Below the pieces are notes generated by a model that made no database searches, was not told the DNA's origin, and saw only the letters and a list, made by a program, of their open reading frames with translations. From contig PJRA01000272.1 in assembly GCA_016987375.1 (NCBI GenBank), positions 1,251,045 to 1,315,044 of the forward strand: a stretch of 64,000 nt of DNA, written 5' to 3'. The DNA comes from Brachionus koreanus (taxonomy: Eukaryota > Rotifera > Eurotatoria > Ploima > Brachionidae). Each line of letters begins with the position of its first letter. Within the stretch, counting starts at the first letter, position 1. Positions 1-11,800 of this stretch are shown piece by piece. The translations under genes were made by a program, and so were the position numbers.

Positions 1-1088
1 GACTTTTGGTGCAACTAAGTATGCATCAGTTTGTTGCACTTAGAGAACCAATTATAAGCCTTCAGGAAAAAAGTTATTAGATTTTTTAGCATTGTTTTTG
101 TTCTATTTGTTTATTTTGTACCAGATTTCACAAAACCGGTTGTATTAATTTTCAAAAACAAATTACAGAGGTTGTACCTAAAATATAGATCTGAATCAAA
201 AAAAAATAGTTAAAAAAAATATTTATTAATATAACACATCCAAAATAATATAGAAAAAATAAAAAAAAAATGTAATAGTTTAAACTTTGTTTTGTTTAAT
301 GCTTATCTTTTCTTTTACTCTAATCAATATTTAATGCACTTAGAATTATAAAAGTTACAAAGAAATCACGAAATCAAAAGTAAAGACCCAATGCTTCACA
401 GGAAGTGAATTAGGAAAAAAAAGGAACATTATCTGGCATTATAACTTAGATTTCTTTTTTTATTTTCCAAGTGTAATCAAATTCATTGTACATTAAAACA
501 AGAGACAAAATTCGTTTATAATTCCTCTATGTTATTCTACCGAAAATGAAAAATTTTAATTTTGAAATATAAATAATTTGAAATTGTCTTTTAAATTTTT
601 TTTATCTGGATCTGCGCTTAAGGGATTAAATTTTGTAGACTTTTGGCTACGGATTTTGAGTGATACAGAATTTCTATATAAAAGAAATTTTTATACATGA
701 ATTTATTAAAAATAAAATAAAAAAATGGAAATTGGTTGTAAATTTTGAATCTTGAAAATTTATTTGATAATTTTATATTCTCATATATATTTACAAATAT
801 AAAAAAAAAGAAATAAAAATTTAAACAAATTTTTAAATGTCAAAAAATTTATTATCAAAATTTATATTCAAAAAATAATTTTAAAAATTAAATTTAATTT
901 AGTCGATAAATATTATTCAGAAATTTAATTTAATAAAGAAAATATTTAAATTAAATGTTTAAAAAAATTAAATTCTTTAAATTGTTTTTCTTTTTCGGTA
1001 TCATTAGAACAGTTTTGTTTTCTGAACTAGTCTATTTTAAAAATTTCATAATTATATTTTTTTAATTATAAATGAACAATACGCAAAT
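1..1088. other. A+T-rich non-coding sequence
   Basis: No supported gene. The stretch is low-complexity A+T-rich DNA with many poly-A and poly-T runs. It lies downstream of the minus-strand TMEM201-like gene and may hold its 3' UTR or a further 3' exon. Confidence 0.6.
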
Positions 1089-2365
1089 TTATACGTATCT
1101 AACTAATTGTACTAGATTATAAACTCTTGCCATTGTTAGATAAAAAGTCAAAAAAAATGATATTAATACTTCAGTGATATATTGTTCCTCCATACGGAAA
1201 TCAAATATTCTAAAATGAACAGCTAAATTGAATAAATATCCAAACATCATCAAAAATCTTGACATTTTTGGTCTTTTATAAGCCATATGTATTGATAAAA
1301 TAGACAAAAAAGCTAGAATTGCTATTATTTGTCTATAGAGTCCGGTAAATACATCAAACCATCCATTGCTTGAATTTTCGTCAAAAAAAATTCCACTGTC
1401 GTTGATTACATTTGCCAAATCGCAGGCAAAAACCAGAATAACAAAAATAAAAATAAGTAAGTCTTCAAATATTGTCGTGATCGAGTCACATGAAATAGTA
1501 AACTTTTTTGTTTTTTGCGATTTTGTTTGCGAAAATGAATTTTCATTCTGACTCGAGTTAAAAGAGGTTTCAATTTTTTCTTGAGAAATGGATGCAGGTG
1601 AAATTTCATATTTTTTATTCTCTTTTCGAGGTGATGTCTTGAAAACATAGTTTGGAACTGTTCCTGCAATTGTATATGCTTTTTTGCTTATGTTTTTTAG
1701 GTTATCACATATGTTGTTTAATTTTGGTGAAGAGTTTTCTTGATTTACAATTTTTTGAGTTTTTTCTTTGGAAACAATATTGTTTAGTTGCTGAAAAGGC
1801 TTATGCATATTGTTATTAGTTGCATTAATTGTTTTTCGTTGACGAATTAAATGATCACCAATTTGAAGATCAATATTCTTGAGATGACTGTTCAATTTCA
1901 TTTTGCAAGGCTTACACAGATCATACAAGTGATCCAATCTTTTTTTAAAAGCTTCGTATTCTTTATCGGAAGTCTTATCCTTTAAAATAAATTTTGGTCT
2001 AAAATTAATTGATGGAACAAAAAACAACATACATCCATTTTCTCGTCGAATTTTTTCATTTCATTTAATTTCATTTCCTGGTTTCTATTACACTGCTCAC
2101 AGAGCAATGAACCTGAAGAAGAATAATTCTGGTTTGTATTAGCACAAAATTGTTTGTTTACCTCATTTTGCATTTCAGGTATTAATTTATTATAATCACC
2201 ATCCTTGATTTTGAAAAATAAAAATAAAATTAAACAATTATTGTTTTTTACTTTTTTGAATCCGTTGTATTGTTCACACTTTTCACATGTCCACGAATTT
2301 TTATTCATAAAAAACACCTGAGATTCTTGATTGCAAAACCAGCAAGTTACTTTAGTTTTTAGCAT
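1089..2365 (-). CDS. TMEM201: TMEM201/SAMP1 (Ima1 N-terminal domain) inner nuclear membrane protein
   Basis: Exons on the minus strand are 2365-2252, 2203-2033 and 1979-1089, joined by 48- and 53-base introns, giving about 391 aa. The N-terminus carries the Ima1_N zinc-ribbon pattern: CWFC near residue 8, CEKC with EQYNGF near residues 28-36, DGDYNK just after intron 1, then CEQC and later LCKPC. These match the metazoan TMEM201/SAMP1/NET5 and yeast Ima1 family, which sits in the inner nuclear membrane and links chromatin and centrosomes to LINC complexes. Hydrophobic segments follow in the C-terminal half. The protein is shorter than vertebrate TMEM201 (over 600 aa). The stop at 1089 follows a possible splice donor (GTATAA), so a further 3' exon may exist below position 1089. 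Family call is strong; the 3' end is uncertain. Confidence 0.8.
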
Positions 2366-2572
2366 TTTTAGCTAATAAATTTTTTAACTTGGCTTAAATT
2401 CAAATAATTTTATAATTTTGTTTGCATCTTAAATGCTCAAAAATCAAAACCATGCAAATAAATTTTCTCTTTTGGGCATCAGGTTGAAGGTTGGATGCAA
2501 AAATATTTTCAAAAATTTAAAATAAGGATTGAATTTAAAAATATATTTTTCGATTAATTTTAAATTGTAAAA
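2366..2572. promoter_or_regulatory. Shared TMEM201/SMC2 upstream gap (probable bidirectional promoter)
   Basis: Only 207 bases separate the divergent start codons of TMEM201 (-) and SMC2 (+), so both promoters and 5' UTRs must fit here unless there are unseen 5' exons. No TATA box stands out from the A+T-rich background. Inferred from gene layout. Confidence 0.45.
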
Positions 2573-5500
2573 ATGTACATTAAAGAGATTACTATTGATG
2601 GTTTTAAATCGTACGCACAGCAAACCACAGTATCACATTTTGATCCACACTTCAATGCAATTACAGGTCTGAATGGCTCTGGAAAATCTAACATTCTTGA
2701 TTCGATCTGCTTTGTGCTCGGCATCAGCAATTTGACTCAAGTCCGCGCGACTCATTTACAGGAATTAATTTACAAAGGAGGAAATGCTGGTATCACAAAA
2801 GCAACTGTGTCGATCACGTTCGATAACATGGACAAGAATCAAAGTCCTCCGGGCTACCAAGATTATGAGGAAATTACAATAACTAGGCAGATTTCAGTGG
2901 GCAATAAGCATAAATATTTGATTAATGGTCAAAATGCGACTGCACAGAGAGTCACTGACTTGTTTTGCTCGGTTCAATTGAACGTCAACAATCCAAATTT
3001 TTTGATAATGCAGGGAAAAATTACCAAAGTTCTCAACATGAAGCCTGTCGAAATTTTATCCATGATTGAAGAAGCTGCTGGTACAAAAACTTACGACATA
3101 AAGAAGGCAAATGCTCTCAAGACCATAGAGCACAAAAATTCGAAATTAAATGAAATAGAACGGGTTCTAAAAGAAGACATCACTCCGGCTATTGAAAAAT
3201 TAAAACAAGAGCGAAGTGCATATATTGAGTACCAAAAATGTGAAAGAGAATACTTGCATTTGCACAAAGTTTCTTTAGCGTTCAAATTTTACCAAGCTGA
3301 CCAAGCTGTTCAAAAAAGCAAATCGGCTAATGAAGGAGTTGAAAAAGAATTTGATGATCTTACCGAAAGTATACATGAAATTGAAAACAAGATTGCTTTA
3401 TTGAAAAATGAAATAAGTGTGTCTATTGTAAATATGGAAAAGAGTCAGAATGATGAACAAATGATCAAGTTGGAGTCGGATCTAAAGAAAAATCGAATGG
3501 AGTTGGCAAAATTAACCAGTGAATTGAACAATATAAAATCAAATTCGAAAGCAGATATTAAGCGACAAGATGAAATTAAAAAGAATATCAAAGATGTAAA
3601 AATATTTAAAAAAAAAAAAGATTTTTTGTAATTTAATAATGAATTCTCTAAGAACGAAAAATCGATTGAAGCCAAAGAAACAAAATTGAATGAAATGAAG
3701 TCAAATGTTGAAAATTTAGAAAAAGATTTGGCTTTAGCAGATCAAAATTTGAAGAAAGCTCAGAAAGAATACGAAGCGTTGTGTTGTGGTTTTGTAATTG
3801 ATGAGGATACATCACAATTGCAAACAATACAGGATCAAATTTTAAACACTAAAAATAAAATAAGCGAGAGACAAACTTCGGTCAAAAAAGCTCAAATAAA
3901 GTTATTTTATTATTTTTAATTACTAACTTTTAATTTTTATTTTCTAGGCTTGAAAATGCTCTCAAAGAAAGCGAAAAATTAAAAAAAGAATTGCAAGCAG
4001 ATACTAGAAATTATGAAGAGGCTAAAAAAAATTTCGATCTCAAAAATCAAGAACATGATAAACAAAAACTGAATTGGACTCGCTAAATTACGATTCAAAA
4101 AAGTGGGAAGAATTGAACTCGCGTCGGAATCGACTAAATAATGAAATTTACAATCTCAATGAAAAAATTCAAATTATTATAGCAAAGTATGAAGTTTTAA
4201 TTTTTATAATTTTTATTTAGAATTTATTGAAATTTTTTTTTCAGATTTCCACAATTAAATTTTGAGTATAAAGATCCTGAGCCAAATTTTGATAGATCTA
4301 AAGTTAAAGGTTTGGTTTGTTCTTTGTTTAAAGTTAAAGACACGCGGTTTACAACTGCAATCGAAACAGCTGCAGGAGGAAGAGTAATTTTTTAAAACAA
4401 AAAAAGAATCAGCTTAATATTAATATTTCAAAAACTTTAGCTTAATAAGTTAAAATTAGATTATGATTTTTAAAAATTTTTTGTCAATTATTTATCAACC
4501 TTAATTTAAAAGTGATTAAAAAAGATTGAATTTGGTATTATATTAGTTTAAAAAATTTTATTAACAAAATTTTAAATACTTAATTTCATTTCGTTGCTCA
4601 TTTTCAATTTTATTTTAATTCAAGATTAGTGAAATTTTAATTTTTTTTCTTTTCTTTTTAAATGTAGAAAATATTATAAAAGACACAATTATTAAAATTA
4701 GATATTCTAAATTTTAAATTAGAATTAGTAAATAATTATTTAATTTTTTTAATTTAGTATTTTATTAGTTAACCCTATGAACATATTGAATCCAAGTTGA
4801 ATGAATTTTTTTACTATTTCTCTCTTTTATTATGGATTAATTTTCTTATTGATAAAATTTTCAAAATGACTTAACTACAAGTCTTTAATTAAAAACTAAA
4901 ACAAAAGATTTGAAACTTTGTGTATTTAGATTTAGATGGTACTGAATTTTTTAGGAAAATAAAGAGAGGGATTTAAAGATGTAAATTCTGTAAAATGTAA
5001 ATTGGTTGAAATATTTTAAGAATTTAAAAATTTGAAACTAAAACTAAATCAGTTTCTTTTTAATTTTCGGAATTTTTTTTAAAGTTCCTGAAATTCGAAA
5101 TATAAGTAAGAATTATTTAAAAATTTCTAATTTTCGGCTTTCAAAATTTGTAATCTACCTCTTGTGAAACCCTCGATTTCATTTTTTTGGGAAGTTCAAA
5201 ATAAATTAAATTTTAAATTTTATTTTTAAAAAAATTACTGGGAATACATACGGTTTTAGACAAAAAATTTGTTTTTTTTTTGGCTATTAAAAAAAAATAT
5301 TTTATTTATCATTGAATTTCTAGGTCTGAAAGCATTAATAATTTTTAAATGGTTAGTTATTTCTACACCCATGGGTATTAAAATTTAATTCATTTTTAGT
5401 TTCCCAAAAAATATGAAATCGAGGGTTTCACATGATGCAGATTAAGAATTTCAAGTCGAAAATTAGAAATTCACATAGCGCTTGAGTTTTGAATTTCTGT

Positions 5501-8238
5501 AACTTTAATCTCAGATTTTTGATCACCTGGTTGCTTTAGTGTTTAAGTTGACATTTAAACTCAAACTGAATCGTATGATCTATGCAGCACTTCTAAATTG
5601 GAAAAATTAAAGGGGCATTTTAAAACATTAAATTAAATAATTTTTTTTTTTTTTCTAAAAAGATGACTTCAATAAAGCTCAACAGGTCTATTGCTGTAGC
5701 TCAATAAAAATCTTTAATGGTTGGATTTTTTGAAAAATAATAAATATTAATATCTGAGTTTTTTAAAATTTCACTCACAAAAATAAATTTTTTTTATAAG
5801 CTTTTCAACTTGGTCGTTGATACAGACAAGACTGGTAAATTAATTCTTCAAAAAGGTGAACTGAAACGTAAAGTAACAATTGCACCAATGAATCAAATAA
5901 GAGGCAATCCACCTTCAGATCGAGTAGTTCGCACTGCAAAAGATCTAGTTGGTTCGGACAAAGTTCACACAGCTTTGTCGCTAATCGATTATGATCCGAT
6001 TTATCAAACTGTTATGGAATATGTTTTTGGGACAAAATTAATTTGCTTTGATTTGGATTCAGCTAAGTCAGTTGCTTTTCATCCACAAGTAATGACTACT
6101 ACAATAACAATTGATGGAGACCAATTTGATCCAGAAGGTACATTGTCTGGTGGAGCGAGAGGTGAGAGAGCTAGCTTTTTGACTCGAATCAGCGAGCTAG
6201 GTCATACAAAAGAAGAACTTGCTACTCGAGAAAAAGAAATTGCAATTGTAAATTCGGAACTCAAAAAAGAAAAGGAGATATCCATTCAATACAGTCGTTT
6301 GAAAAATGATTATGATTTAAAGGCAAATCAGCTTAATTTGGCCAAATTAAACCTAGAACAAAATGTCCATCACCAAAAATTAGAAAAGCTGAATAATTTG
6401 AATCACGAAATTAAAACTCAGCAAGAAGAAAGTCAAAATTCGAAAATAGAATTGGAAAGCTTAAACTTCAAACTAAACGATTTAGAAAATAGAGTTCAAA
6501 ACAATAATGACATTGAAAAAGAGAAAGAAAATGGACAGAAAAAAATTACTGAGGCAAAAAACAATTTGGAAAAAATGCATGTTTCGTCCAGCCAATTACA
6601 GCAAGATTATAAATCAATAAATATGGATATTGATATATTGAGAAAAGAGATGCAAAGCTATACAGAAGAATTGGCCAAATTAGAAGAAAATTTAGGTTCA
6701 TTAAATGAGCAAATTGATGCCAAAAGTGAACAAATTGAAAGTCTTAAAGAGGAAGAGGACAGAATTATTGGACGATTAAATGAAAGAAAAGAAATTATTA
6801 AGGAAAAGAATCGAGAAATTGATTCTAAGAATAAAGAGTGTGATCGTTTAGAGAAAGAGAAAAATTCAATTGAGCTTAAAATAAAGGAGCTCACACACAA
6901 AAAATCTGATCTGAAAGAACATTTAAGATCATATGAGGAAACACTCGAAGTTTTAATGAGAGAAAACTCATGGATCGAAGAAGAAAAAAAATTATTTGGT
7001 CAACACAATTCGATTTATGATTTTTCCAAACAAAATATGAAAGAAGTCAATCATCGTTTGCATGAATTGAAGCATCGCAAAGAAAAATTGTCCAAACAAG
7101 TTGATATGAGAGCTATGGGTATGTTGGCCAAAAAAGAAGAAGAGTATGAAGAATTGACTAAAAAACGACAAATTGTGCTCAGAGATAGAGCCACCTTGGA
7201 GACCACTATTGAGGATTTGGAAAAAATTAAAACAGAAGTGCTGATTAAAGCATTTGAATCCATAAACAAAGATTTGGGAAATATTTTCAAAACATTGCTT
7301 CCTGGAGCGTTTGCTAAATTGGAATGGATCAATCGAAATTCGCTTTTGGATGGTGTTGAATTCAAGGTGGCCTTTGGAGATGTATGGAAAGAGTCCCTCA
7401 CCGAATTAAGCGGTGGTCAACGATCTCTTGTAGCTTTATCACTCATTCTTTCTCTGCTTCTTTACAATCCTGCACCATTGTACATTTTGGACGAGGTCGA
7501 TGCAGCCTTAGATACTTCACACACTCAAAATATTGGTCTCATGATAAAAAAATATTTTAAAAAATCGCAGGTAAATTCAACAATTAACCTAGATTAAGTA
7601 CAATTTAGTATTTCTTTTTATTCTTAATGTTTTGTTGAATATTATTTGTTATAGGTCATTTTATTTAGCCTAAAACATAAAAAACATTAAAAAAAAATTA
7701 ACAGCTATATTTTTTTAAAATAGGAAAAATTTATAATGCTTGAAAACTGTCATATTTTTTTACATTTTTCTAGTCTTGAGAGAAAATTAAGAGTTTCAAG
7801 TCCTAGGTTTAAGTGAATGAAGCAGCAGCCACCGTTCATTTGTATTTTGACGTTTGATCAAGAATAAAATTTTTTTTAGAATTGAAAAAGAATACTTTTA
7901 AAAAATTAAACTAAAAAGTTTGTCCAAAATAAAACAAAAAACAAGAATTTTGCCATTTTTATCAATCAAAAAATATTTTTAAAACTATTTTAATAATATT
8001 CAATATATAATTAAAATTTGAGTACTAAATGAGATGAAATTTCAATATTTTAATTTTTTTTTAGTTTGTGATTGTTTCATTAAAAGACGGTATGTTCAAT
8101 AATGCCAATGTATTGTTTAGAACTAAATTGATAGACGGTGTATCTACCATTCAGCGCTATGAACAAAAGAAAAAAAGTGCAACTGAGAGAGAGCGAGACT
8201 TTACGGCCCTGAATGATCAAACCAATCTAAGAAGATAG
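2573..8238 (+). CDS. SMC2: SMC2, condensin ATPase subunit
   Basis: Exons: 2573-3595, 3653-3900, 3948-4186, 4245-4383, 5801-7570 and 8065-8238. SMC2 pairs with SMC4 in condensin I and II to compact mitotic chromosomes in the nucleus. Visible features are Walker A (GLNGSGKSN, residues 32-40), the SMC2-typical DLFCSV and NPNFLIMQG region, a coiled coil, the hinge (VKGLVCSL, then [12 protein letters not shown]), the second coiled coil, the ABC signature LSGGQRS, Walker B ([12 protein letters not shown]) and the final strand [15 protein letters not shown]. The long fourth intron (4384-5800) holds a foldback element. Within exon 3 the frame breaks between 4062 and 4083, at an A5 run (4064-4068). 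One extra base there restores a 1197-codon protein, the size usual for SMC2, so a sequencing or assembly deletion is likelier than a pseudogene. Confidence 0.95.
5079..5508. repeat. Foldback/MITE-like inverted repeat in SMC2 intron 4
   Basis: Two arms of about 125 bases are inverted copies. The left arm runs about 5079-5205 and the right about 5398-5508. Matching cores include TGTGAAACCCTCGATTTCAT on the left against its reverse complement at about 5415-5433, AATTTCTAATTTTCG, and outer ends near TTAAAGTT/AACTTTAA. No ORF lies between them. The structure fits a non-autonomous DNA transposon; superfamily and target duplication are not clear. Confidence 0.7.
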
Positions 8239-8882
8239 AAATTAAAATACTTAATTCTTCTTTGTAAATTTTATCTATGTAATAACTTGTAAATGTTTTT
8301 AAAAATTAAAAATAGATAGATTGACAAAAAACAGAAATTTTTTTTATAAAAATAAAACAAAAAAAAAAGAAATTTAATATAACTCCCGAAAATCAAGTTT
8401 ATTTACCTAAAGGCTCAGACTAAATTGTCCATTTAAAAATTTTACGAAAAATTTACGCAAATATAAATTACAACACCTATAAAAATAAAGTGTTTAAAAA
8501 TTTATTTTGTCATTTTTAATTTCTAATTTAAAAACTATCCATCAACATCAATTATCTTGACTAATGAAAACACAGAAGTCAAAACCTATTCACCTAGTTC
8601 TAATCACTAATAAAACACTTATTACTACTCATAGTCAGAGTCTTTGAACAAATAAAGACATATCCTCTGGTGTTTAGATACCCTTTTTTGACATTAAAAA
8701 TAAACCAACCGTGTTGCTTAATTAGCTAGAAAAAAAATTCTAAATTTATAGACTTGTAATTTAGATTATTGAAATCGATAAATTGTTTTTTCGATATAGT
8801 TTTTCTAAAAAAAAAAATTTGCTCAAAAATTTTTTGAATTGGTTAATGAGAATTGAACCCTCAACTCAACTGAAAAATTAGC
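8239..8882. other. Intergenic, SMC2 to chitinase
   Basis: No gene seen. It should contain the SMC2 3' UTR (A+T-rich with AATAAA-like motifs) and the chitinase promoter and 5' UTR. The sequence just before the chitinase start has no clear TATA box. Confidence 0.5.
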
Positions 8883-11800
8883 ATGAATTTAGGACTAAAA
8901 ATCCTGGCATTATCTGCCATTATCATTTCGCTTATTCAAAGTAAAATTTTCTCAAACATTTTTAGTCTAAGTAACTAGTATTTTTTAAGCTACAAATGGA
9001 AAAAAAATAATTTCATGCTATCATACCAATTGGTCTCAATACCGAGAAGGTCTAGGAAAATTTTTACCAGAAAACATAGACCCATCTTTATGCGACATAA
9101 TCATATACGCATTTGCTAAGCTTGAAGGTGATCGCCTAGACCCTTTTGAGCTCAATGACATAAGCACTGATAATCAAACTGGCATGTACGAACAAACTTT
9201 AAATTTGAAAAAAAAAAATCCTAACCTAAAAGTTCTAATTGCTACTGGAGGTAAATAAAATTAACTAAAAACTGTTTTTTTCCTATTTAAATATAAAAAA
9301 GGTTGGAATATGGGATCAGGACCTTTTAGTGTAATGGCAAATAATTTTGAGATGAGGAAAAATTTTGTTAGAAATGCAAGAGAATTTGTTCAGCTACATG
9401 GATTCGATGGACTTGATTTAGAGTATTTTTATCATAGATTTATATTCTTTATTTTTAAAACAAATTAAATTAGCTGGGAATATCCCGGATCACGAGAAGG
9501 CTCAGCTGTTACTGATAAGGAAATATTTAGTATTTTAATTTCGGTAAATTGGAAATAATTTTCTAAAATTAAAACTCAAGAATGTTTTTTTTTTAGGAAT
9601 TAAAAGCTGAATTTGAACCCTTTAATTTAATGGTGACTGCAGCAGTAGGTGTTAGTGAAAAAATAGTTGAAGCTGGATATGAGATCGAAAAAATATGCCG
9701 GTAATTTTTAGTATTTAAAGGTTTAAATTTTTACTTTAGTTTAAAATAAAAAGAGATTTGGATTTTGTAAACTTGATGACATATGTAAGAGAAAATTAGA
9801 ATTTAACTTTATAATCAGTAAAATTTTAAATATTATTAAAGGATCTGCACGGAAGTTGGGAAGAATTTTTGGGGCACCATACGGGTTTATTTCCAAGAAA
9901 AGATGAAAATGAAGAGCAGGCCAAATTAAATGTTGAGTGGACAGTTAAAAATTGGCTGAATCAAGGATGTCCTAAAGAAAAAATGCTGCTTGGTTTAGCT
10001 TTGTACGGACGAACATTTCGATACTTTCAGAATAGTACATTGGGAGCTTCAAACTTAGGACCTGGTGGTCTTGGACAAGTAATTTTAAATTGAAGTTAAA
10101 CAAAAAAAATAATTTTTTTTTACCAGTACACACTCTCAAGAGGTATGCTTAGCTATTACGAAATTTGTCAAAAACAGAAAGAAGGCTGGATAATCGAGAG
10201 AAGTGAGGAGCAAGCTGTACCATATGCTTATTCCAACATAGAATGGGTTGGTTATGATGATAAAGAAAGCTTGAAAATTAAAACAAAATTTATTTTTGAT
10301 CTTGATTTGGCTGGTGCAATGTTTTGGGCGTAGCTAAATTTTTCAACTTTTTAATAAGGTTAAATTAATAAAATTCATTTAATAAGGCTCGATTTGGATG
10401 ATTTCAATGGAGAATTTTGCAATGATGGAAAATATCCATTAATAAATGCTGTAAAACAAGAGTTTGAAAATGAAATAGAAACAACTACCGAAATAATTAC
10501 AACCATATCAGAAAACAACCTTTGTCCAGATGGAGATGGATTTTGTAAATAAAAAAAAAATTATTTATCAAAATATTCAAACAAATTTTTTTTAGATCCA
10601 GATTTGTCAACTAATTGCAAAGAATACTATTTATGTATGTATCAAGGGGCCTCTATTATGAGACTTAGTTGTGCTGATGGCCTTTTATATGATGTAACGA
10701 AAAAATCATGCAATTTTGAAAATTCTGTAGAATGTAATTCTTTCACTAAAAATTAATATGTCTTTTTCTAAATTCAATCATCATTAGGTGAAAGCTCTCA
10801 TTCAAATTTAGTTACAAAAGTTACATCATCAATTGCTACAACTACTCAGCCTATAACAACAGCTGAAACCACTACAGAAAACATTCCAATTGAACCTGAA
10901 ATAGAAGATGATGAAAACATTCAGCAAATTGAAATTAATCCAAGTAAATTATAAAAAAAGGCAAAAATATGAAAAAAATTTTTTTTAATTTTTAGATAGA
11001 AACGGACGCAAACTTGTAGTTTGCTATTATACTAACTGGGCTCAATATAGACAAGGTGAAGGAAAATTTGAGCCAGAAGATATTGATGTTAATTTATGCG
11101 ATATGATAATATATGCGTTTGCAAAGTTAGAAGGAGACAAAATAGTTCCTTTTGAATGGAATGATTTGAGCACAACATGGTTACCTGGAATGTATGACCG
11201 GACTATGAATTTAAAAAATCAAAATCCCAATATTAAAATTTCAATTGCTATTGGTGGATGGAATGTTGGATCAGGTAGCCGAAATTTTGGGATAAATATT
11301 TTAGAATTAATTTTTTTTCATCAAAATTAAAGCACCTTTTAGTAAAATGGTAGCAGATGACAATATGAGATCTAATTTTGTAAGAAATGCAGTTGATTTT
11401 GTTAAAAAACATCGATTTGACGGCTTGGGTAAATTTTATTTTGAAAAATTAAATTATTTATTTTGATTACATTTTTTTAAGACTTAGAGTAAGATTTAAT
11501 TAAAAATTAATTAAATGCAAAAGATAATTCTATAAAAAGCTGGGAATATCCCGGATCGAGGGAAGGCTCTTCACCTGAAGATAAAGTTTTATTCACAGCC
11601 TTGGTCAAAGTAAATTTAAATTTAAATGTAAATTTATTTATTAATTTTTTATTCCAAAGGAACTTAAAAAAGAATTTATGCCACATGGTTTAATTTTGAC
11701 TGCAGCAGTTGGAGCTGGTTATCAGACAATAATTGATGGCTATGAAATTGAAAAGATTTCAAAGTAAAAAAATATGCTTAAATTTTTTTTATTTAATCTG

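Noticed and set aside
8835..8880. tRNA-like T-arm (reverse complement reads GGTTCAATTC)
   Set aside because: No matching D-arm, anticodon arm or acceptor stem could be folded around it.
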